A stretch of 36,024 nt of DNA, taken from the NCBI GenBank assembly GCA_002877875.1, contig PNIE01000005.1, positions 1 through 36,024 of the forward strand, read 5' to 3'. The notes beneath the pieces were generated by a model, which was not told the origin of the DNA, ran no database searches, and saw only the letters and a program-made list of their open reading frames with translations. Both the position numbers and the translations under genes were made by a program. Shown here piece after piece: positions 31,648 to 36,024 of the stretch. The DNA comes from Caldimicrobium thiodismutans. Lineage in GTDB: Bacteria; Desulfobacterota; Thermodesulfobacteria; Thermodesulfobacteriales; Thermodesulfobacteriaceae. The number at the start of each line of letters is the position of its first letter. Position 1 is the stretch's first letter.

Positions 31648-32133
31648 ATGGGTGGAAGATCCAGAAAATCTATTTTAAAACAAAAAATTGCTAAGTATTA
31701 CAGAGAGAGAGAAAATCCACTTGCTCTTCTTGCCCTCCAAGATGAAATAATTCGTCTTAATCAGGATAAGTTAAGGCTTTTTCAACAAAATCTTGAATAC
31801 TTAAGAGAGCTTGATACGAAACCAAGGGAAGAAAAGGTTTCCAAATTGGTCATTCGAAAATACACTCATGAGCTTGATAAAAAATTTGCCAATAAGGCCT
31901 TCTATGAAAGTTTATATCCTATAACCTTAGAATACAAATTTATGCCTCTTCAAGCCATTTTTGTGTGGTATATGAGAAGCCTTGAGATGATTTTTGGAGA
32001 AAAAATTCCTAAGTTGCATCTAAATAGGCTTCAGAAATGGGTAAAATATTGGTTGTCCTGTTTAACACCTGAGCAAGAGCTTCAATTGAAAAGTGCTATT
32101 ATTTCGTGGATTATGAATAGATCATTTACTTAA
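31648..32133 (+). CDS. Hypothetical 161-aa protein
   Basis: Ribosome site GAGGGG nine bases upstream. The N-terminal part is basic and helical (GGRSRKSILKQKIAKYYRERENPLALLALQDEIIRLNQDKLRLFQQ), the rest mixed helical with Trp and aromatic residues (FVWYMRSLEMIFG, LNRLQKWVKYWLSCLTPEQE). No cysteine motif, signal or membrane segment. I do not recognise it. It lies between pyrR (21-nt gap) and the DUF4198-like gene. Confidence 0.75.
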   Translation: MGGRSRKSILKQKIAKYYRERENPLALLALQDEIIRLNQDKLRLFQQNLEYLRELDTKPREEKVSKLVIRKYTHELDKKFANKAFYESLYPITLEYKFMPLQAIFVWYMRSLEMIFGEKIPKLHLNRLQKWVKYWLSCLTPEQELQLKSAIISWIMNRSFT

Positions 32134-32153
32134 AAATTGAAAGTAATTAAGCC

Positions 32154-32945
32154 TTGCTCTTTTTGTTAAAAATTTTTATTGTTAATTTAATTTTATTAAT
32201 TTCTGTTTCTAATCTGAAAGCCCAGATTTTAATTCTTTATACTGATAACGATTCCTACGGAAAAGTTGGGAAAGAGAAAATCTTTACCCTGGCTGAAGGG
32301 CAACCGGCTTTTGCCAATTTTTTTGATCTAAAGGTACCTTCTCACTTTTTTATTATTACACCTAAGGGAGAAAAACAAAAACTTACTCTACTTCGCAAAA
32401 AGCTCTATGATCCCTGGTTCAACACCCCAAGGATTGCCTATGAAATAAAGATACAACCTAAAGAAGCAGGTGACTATCTTCTCTGCATTGAGGGTGATGA
32501 TACCCTTACTTTAAATGGAACTTTAAAGAGGTCTTATGCCAAAACCCTCTTTCATGTGCAAAAGGAGACCTCTTGGGATAGATTTTGCGCTTTTCCCCTG
32601 GAGATAAAACCTTTAACCAGGCCCTATGGTCTTAAGAAGGGAGTCCTTTTTAGAGGTCAAATTTTCTATGAAGGCAAACCTCTTAAAGAGATTGAAATCG
32701 TGGTGGAAAGATTAAGATTTAAACTCAATCCCTCAGAACTTCCTAAGGATTCCAATGAGGAAATTAATGTGCCTTTATTTTTAAAAAAGTTGAAAACAGA
32801 TAATCAAGGTTTTTTTTACACTAATTTTGAAGAAGAGGGCTGGTGGGTAATAACAGCTAAATTCCCAAGAGGAATTAAACTCTATGGAAATAAACAATAT
32901 CCCTATGAACTTCAAACTCATCTTTGGATCTTTGTTTTTCCATAA
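32154..32945 (+). CDS. Secreted DUF4198-like protein
   Basis: Up to 263 aa. The N-terminus LFLLKIFIVNLILLISVSNLKAQ is a signal peptide. The body is beta-rich: FANFFDLKVPSHFFIITPKG, YEIKIQPKEAGDYLLCIEGDDTLTLNG, a central FPLEIKPLTRPYGLKKGVLFRGQIFYEGKPLKEIEI, and a closing NQGFFYTNFEEEGWWVITAKF. This order matches DUF4198 proteins, periplasmic factors often linked to nickel or cobalt uptake. The start is uncertain: only TTG codons (32154 or 32163) precede the signal peptide and neither has a ribosome site. No metal transporter is adjacent. Confidence 0.75.
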   Translation: MLFLLKIFIVNLILLISVSNLKAQILILYTDNDSYGKVGKEKIFTLAEGQPAFANFFDLKVPSHFFIITPKGEKQKLTLLRKKLYDPWFNTPRIAYEIKIQPKEAGDYLLCIEGDDTLTLNGTLKRSYAKTLFHVQKETSWDRFCAFPLEIKPLTRPYGLKKGVLFRGQIFYEGKPLKEIEIVVERLRFKLNPSELPKDSNEEINVPLFLKKLKTDNQGFFYTNFEEEGWWVITAKFPRGIKLYGNKQYPYELQTHLWIFVFP

Positions 32946-32963
32946 AAATTTTGAATTTTTATG
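32941..32963. repeat. AT-rich inverted repeat overlapping the usp promoter
   Basis: CATAAAAATT, loop TTG, AATTTTTATG: perfect 10-bp arms overlapping the stop codon of the preceding gene and the -35 box of the next promoter. It could serve as a weak terminator or as an operator; AT-rich sequence makes chance palindromes common. Confidence 0.4.
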
Positions 32964-32978
32964 ACTTTTATCTATAAT
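32951..32978 (+). promoter_or_regulatory. Promoter of the universal stress protein gene
   Basis: TTGAAT (32951-32956), 16 bp, TATAAT (32973-32978). Expected start near 32985, about 30 nt before the ATG at 33016. Confidence 0.55.
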
Positions 32979-33015
32979 AATTTCTACAGTTTGAATCAAA
33001 TTGCAGGAGGGAAAA

Positions 33016-33882
33016 ATGAAGACTTATTGTAAAATTTTAGCCTGTATTGATGGTTCAGAGGTATCCTTCAATGCCTATAAAAATGCTTTATGGTTAGCTA
33101 AAAGTCTCAATGCGGAAGTATTAGTTATGACTGTTCTCCCTGTAGGACAAGCCCTAAGTAGTGCCCTTTCTCTTTTTATTGGTATGAAAGATACCCTTAG
33201 AAAGGGGGCTGAAAAGATTTTAAAGGAAGCTTCTTTTATGGCTGAAGAAGAGGGAGTTAAGGTCAAAGAGATCCTTGAAGAGGGGGAGCCTTTTCAAAGA
33301 ATCATTGATACTGCTTATGCAGAGGAAGTAGATCTTATAGTGCTTGGAAAAACTGGAAAGAGTGGCTTAGCTAAAGGAATCCTTGGAAGCACTGCTACGA
33401 GAACTATAGGTTCAAGTCCTGTGGATTGTTTAGTTATCCCTAAAGAGGCCACTTTAAGAATAAGAAAACTACTTTTGCCAGTAGATGGATCTCCCTATTC
33501 AGAAAGAGCTAATGAGAGAGCTCTCTTTTTGGCAAAAGCCTTTAAGGCATCCGTTAGCATTCTCTTTGTAGTTGAACTTCTCTTTGAGCTTTATGAAACT
33601 CCGGCTGAATTAGTTAATCTTATTGAAACTTTAAGAAATGAGGGGGAAGAAATTGTCAGAAAAATGAGACTTAAATTTAAAGAAGAAAATATCCCATCTG
33701 AGGCTTTTGTAGTTCAAGGAAATATAGCAGAACAAATTATAGAATTCTCCAATAAAGAAGAGGCTGATTTAATTGTGATGGGGTCCCATGGAAAAACTGG
33801 CTTGAAGAGACTTTTACTTGGAAGTGTAACCGAGAAGGTTATAAATTTTGGAAACAAACCTGTATTAGTAGTAAAAATTTAG
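33016..33882 (+). CDS. Tandem universal stress protein (two UspA domains)
   Basis: 288 aa from ATG 33016 (ribosome site AGGAGGG, 5-6 nt before), not the track's TTG 33001. Domain 1 (about 1-145) has ILACIDGSEVSFNAYKNAL and the ATP-binding signature GKTGKSGLAKGILGSTATRTIGSSPVDCLVIP. Domain 2 has LLPVDGSPYSERANERALFLAKAF and MGSHGKTGLKRLLLGSVTEKVINFGNKPVLVV, an intact G-2x-G-9x-G(S/T) motif. Such proteins bind ATP under stress or energy limitation. It is convergent with, and overlaps by 4 nt, the sigma-54 regulator gene. Confidence 0.92.
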   Translation: MKTYCKILACIDGSEVSFNAYKNALWLAKSLNAEVLVMTVLPVGQALSSALSLFIGMKDTLRKGAEKILKEASFMAEEEGVKVKEILEEGEPFQRIIDTAYAEEVDLIVLGKTGKSGLAKGILGSTATRTIGSSPVDCLVIPKEATLRIRKLLLPVDGSPYSERANERALFLAKAFKASVSILFVVELLFELYETPAELVNLIETLRNEGEEIVRKMRLKFKEENIPSEAFVVQGNIAEQIIEFSNKEEADLIVMGSHGKTGLKRLLLGSVTEKVINFGNKPVLVVKI

Positions 33883-35246
33883 GGATTCTCTTCTAGGCCA
33901 TACTTTTTTAATTTTCTCCAAAGGGTAGCTCTATCTATACCAAGTATTTGAGCAGCAAGACTTTTATTCCAGCCAGTTTCCTTTAAAACAAATTTTATAT
34001 ATTCTTTTTCTTGCTCCTCTAAGGTCAAAAGTTTTTGTTCCCTTTTACGAAAGGTAAAGATTTTAAATTTCCTAAATTCTTCAGGAAGGTGATGAACCTC
34101 AATTTTTTCGCTGGTAGTTAAAGCTACTGCTCGGGCCACTATGTTTTCAAGCTCTCGTATATTTCCGGGATAATCATACTCCATTAAAAGTTTCATAGCA
34201 TCTTCGTCTATTTCGGTAACTTTTTTGTGCATTTCTTTTGCATATTTCCGGAGAAAATGATAAGCAAGAAGAGGGATATCTTCTTTTCTCTCACTAAGAG
34301 GAGGAAGTTTTAAAGTTACCACATTTAGACGGAAGTAGAGATCCTCTCGAAAATAACCTCCTTCAATTTCCTTACGAATATCTTTATTTGTTGCGGCAAT
34401 GAAACGAACATCTACCTTAATAGGTTCGGTGCCACCAATTCTTAAAAACTCTTTTTCTTGTAAAACTCTTAAGAATTTCACCTGCATTGTAGGACTCATT
34501 TCTGTTATTTCATCAAGAAAAAGGGTGCCACCATCAGCAATTTCCAAAAGTCCTTTTTTGGTTGTCACTGCCCCAGTATAAGCTCCTTTTTCATGCCCAA
34601 AGAGCTCATTGGCAAGCAACTCCTCCGTAAAGGCACCGCAATTAATAGCCAGAAAGGTTTTATTCCGGCGATGGCTCTTTGAATGAATATACCTTGCCAG
34701 GAGTTCTTTCCCTGTCCCAGTCTCACCTAAAATAAGAACTGGACAATCAGTAGGAGCAATCTTTTCAGCTATATCAAGAATCCTTTTCATTTCTGGATTT
34801 TTGGTTATTATCTTGACCTCCTCTTTATTTTTTTCAAGTTCTTCCTTTAATTTTTTGTTTTCTTTTTTTAAATACACTTTTTCAACCGCTTCCTTTACCA
34901 CTTTTCTTAATTCTTCTAATTTAAAGGGTTTCATAATGTAATAATAAGCACCCTTTTTCATAGCCTCAATGGCAGAATCTACTGTGGCATAAGCAGTTAT
35001 TATGACTACTTCAGTATCAGGCCACCATTCCTTACACTTTTCAAGGACATCCAGCCCTGTTACTTTCTCCATTTTTAAATCGGTAATCACTACATCAAAT
35101 TCCTCTTCCTGAAGATATTTTAGAGCCAAGGTACCACTCTCAGCTGTTTTTACTTCATATCCCTCTTTACTTAAAACATAACTTAAATTTTTTAAAGTTA
35201 ACTTTTCATCATCCACAACAAGAATTTTAGGAGTTTTCTCTATCAT
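33879..35246 (-). CDS. Second NtrC-family sigma-54-dependent response regulator
   Basis: 455 aa. Receiver with DD (11-12), VVITDLKMEKVTG carrying the phospho-Asp, and YIMKPF; AAA+ domain with GETGTGKE, the sigma-54 loop GAYTGA (Tyr in place of Phe, a tolerated variant), Walker B LFLDEIT and REDLYFRLNV; Fis-type HTH ending AAQILGIDRATLWRKLKKYGLEE. The ATG overlaps the 3' end of the partner kinase gene by 20 nt, so they are coupled. It is a paralogue of the 7166-8521 regulator but has a different kinase. Confidence 0.95.
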   Translation of the reverse strand: MIEKTPKILVVDDEKLTLKNLSYVLSKEGYEVKTAESGTLALKYLQEEEFDVVITDLKMEKVTGLDVLEKCKEWWPDTEVVIITAYATVDSAIEAMKKGAYYYIMKPFKLEELRKVVKEAVEKVYLKKENKKLKEELEKNKEEVKIITKNPEMKRILDIAEKIAPTDCPVLILGETGTGKELLARYIHSKSHRRNKTFLAINCGAFTEELLANELFGHEKGAYTGAVTTKKGLLEIADGGTLFLDEITEMSPTMQVKFLRVLQEKEFLRIGGTEPIKVDVRFIAATNKDIRKEIEGGYFREDLYFRLNVVTLKLPPLSERKEDIPLLAYHFLRKYAKEMHKKVTEIDEDAMKLLMEYDYPGNIRELENIVARAVALTTSEKIEVHHLPEEFRKFKIFTFRKREQKLLTLEEQEKEYIKFVLKETGWNKSLAAQILGIDRATLWRKLKKYGLEENP

Positions 35247-36024
35247 TTATTACCTTTCCCTCCTCTTTGGGTAGATTTATAATAAAGGTGGTCCCTTTTC
35301 CTACTTCACTTTCAATTTTAATACTACCCTGATTGTTTTTAATTAAATTATAAACTATGAAAAGACCTAATCCATAGCCTTTATTTCCTTTGGTTGTAAA
35401 GAAGGGATCAAAGATATGGGGAAGATCTTTGGCGGGAATGCCAGGTCCTGTATCAGAAAAATAAATGGTGTTATAATCTTTATTTTCTAAACCTTTAACA
35501 ATTATTTTCCCTTTAGACTCTCCTATGGCTTCGAAGGAATTTTTAAAAAGGTTAATAAAAACTTGTTTTAGCTGTTGAGGATCAGCAAAAACCATAAAAT
35601 CCTCAGGAATTTCCAAATTAATCTCTATTTGAGGAGGAATTTTTCCTCTTAAAAGATAAAGGGTCTCGTTTAAGAGATTTTTAAGCTTAATTTTTTCTTT
35701 TTGACCTGGTTTAGAATAATCAAGAATACTTCTTATAATTTTTTGGACCCTTTCAATTTCCTTTTCAATTTCTAAAAGGAGTTCACGTTTAAATTCAAGA
35801 TTTTCTCCTTCAAGTTCTTCAAGAAGAATTTGACAACTTGTATAAATATTGTTTAAGGGGTTATTTAATTCATGGGCTAAACTAAAAAGAAGAGTTCCGA
35901 AAGTAGCCAGCCTTTCAGTCTGAATAAGATATTCCTTTCTCTTATTTAGTTCCTCCAGCATTTTATTTATAGCTTCAACTAGTAAAATCATCTCTTTATC
36001 TTCAAAATCCGGAGGAACGGCACA
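35227..36024 (-). CDS. Sensor histidine kinase, 5' part beyond the window
   Basis: The frame stays open from the stop at 35227 to the last base, so the track's Met at 35991 is internal. The first visible residues (CAVPPDFEDKEMILLVEAINKMLEEL) look like the end of a HAMP linker, so a membrane sensor part lies outside. HisKA: ERLATFGTLLFSLAHELNNPLNN (phospho-His in AHELNNPL). HATPase: FINLFKNSFEAIGES (N box), FSDTGPGIPAKDLPHIFDPFFTTK (G1/F) and GLGLFIVYNLIKNN (G2). Partner of the overlapping sigma-54 regulator. The signal sensed cannot be judged here. Confidence 0.93.
   Translation of the reverse strand, partial: CAVPPDFEDKEMILLVEAINKMLEELNKRKEYLIQTERLATFGTLLFSLAHELNNPLNNIYTSCQILLEELEGENLEFKRELLLEIEKEIERVQKIIRSILDYSKPGQKEKIKLKNLLNETLYLLRGKIPPQIEINLEIPEDFMVFADPQQLKQVFINLFKNSFEAIGESKGKIIVKGLENKDYNTIYFSDTGPGIPAKDLPHIFDPFFTTKGNKGYGLGLFIVYNLIKNNQGSIKIESEVGKGTTFIINLPKEEGKVINDRENS

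Noticed and set aside
33400-33425. GGTTCAAGTCC as a tRNA T-loop
   Set aside because: It lies in the coding sequence of the universal stress protein and no cloverleaf can be drawn around it.

Overview
The window is about 36 kb of AT-rich bacterial DNA, densely coded on both strands. The best fit is a thermophilic sulfur-metabolising bacterium of the Thermodesulfobacteriota type (Thermodesulfobacterium/Caldimicrobium-like). This is inferred from a complete qmoABC locus (electron transfer to or from APS reductase), c-type multiheme cytochromes, an NrfD-type membrane complex, a TtuA-type tRNA thiolase usual in thermophiles, a FlgM anti-sigma-28 factor and low GC. No rRNA, tRNA, CRISPR array, IS element or phage gene was seen.

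Layout. 1-4800: qmoABC with strong ribosome sites, a perfect 20-bp inverted repeat in front and an intrinsic terminator behind. 4821-8806: a histidine kinase whose periplasmic sensor carries a CXXCH haem-c motif, its NtrC-type sigma-54 activator, and a small membrane protein. 8807-9201: an unusual intergenic region with two near-identical palindromes 42 bp apart and the wreck of a small membrane ORF. 9202-12790: an apparent operon of two paralogous small membrane proteins, a 116-aa protein of unknown function, an NrfD quinone-interacting membrane subunit, a four-cluster ferredoxin subunit and a triheme c7-type cytochrome, closed by a terminator. 12787-13739 (minus): a decayed membrane-anchored octaheme cytochrome with three frameshifts and two lost haem ligands. 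14051-14406: flgM with a near-perfect sigma-28 promoter.

14403-19114 (minus): overlapping genes for a stand-alone RecB-type nuclease, an AddB-like Fe-S nuclease and a nitrilase/heptose-phosphate adenylyltransferase fusion. 19202-23670: ilvE, a TPR protein (minus), a TtuA-rhodanese fusion and a PhoU-DUF47 fusion. 23674-31024 (minus): housekeeping genes lepB, lepA, an ABC exporter pair, a small basic protein, an ArsA/Get3-like ATPase with a small coiled-coil partner, ychF and ybgC. 31069-33882 (plus): pyrR, two little-known proteins (one DUF4198-like) and a tandem universal stress protein. 33879-36024 (minus): a second sigma-54 response regulator and its kinase, cut by the window edge.

How it fits together (inference): QmoABC links the menaquinone pool to APS reductase. 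The NrfD/FeS/triheme module would connect the same pool to periplasmic cytochromes. The haem-c sensor kinase and its activator sit directly upstream of that module, and the paired palindromes between them are good candidates for its enhancer sites. This putative redox-sensing and redox-wiring unit, with a dead octaheme cytochrome at its end, is the most interesting part of the window.
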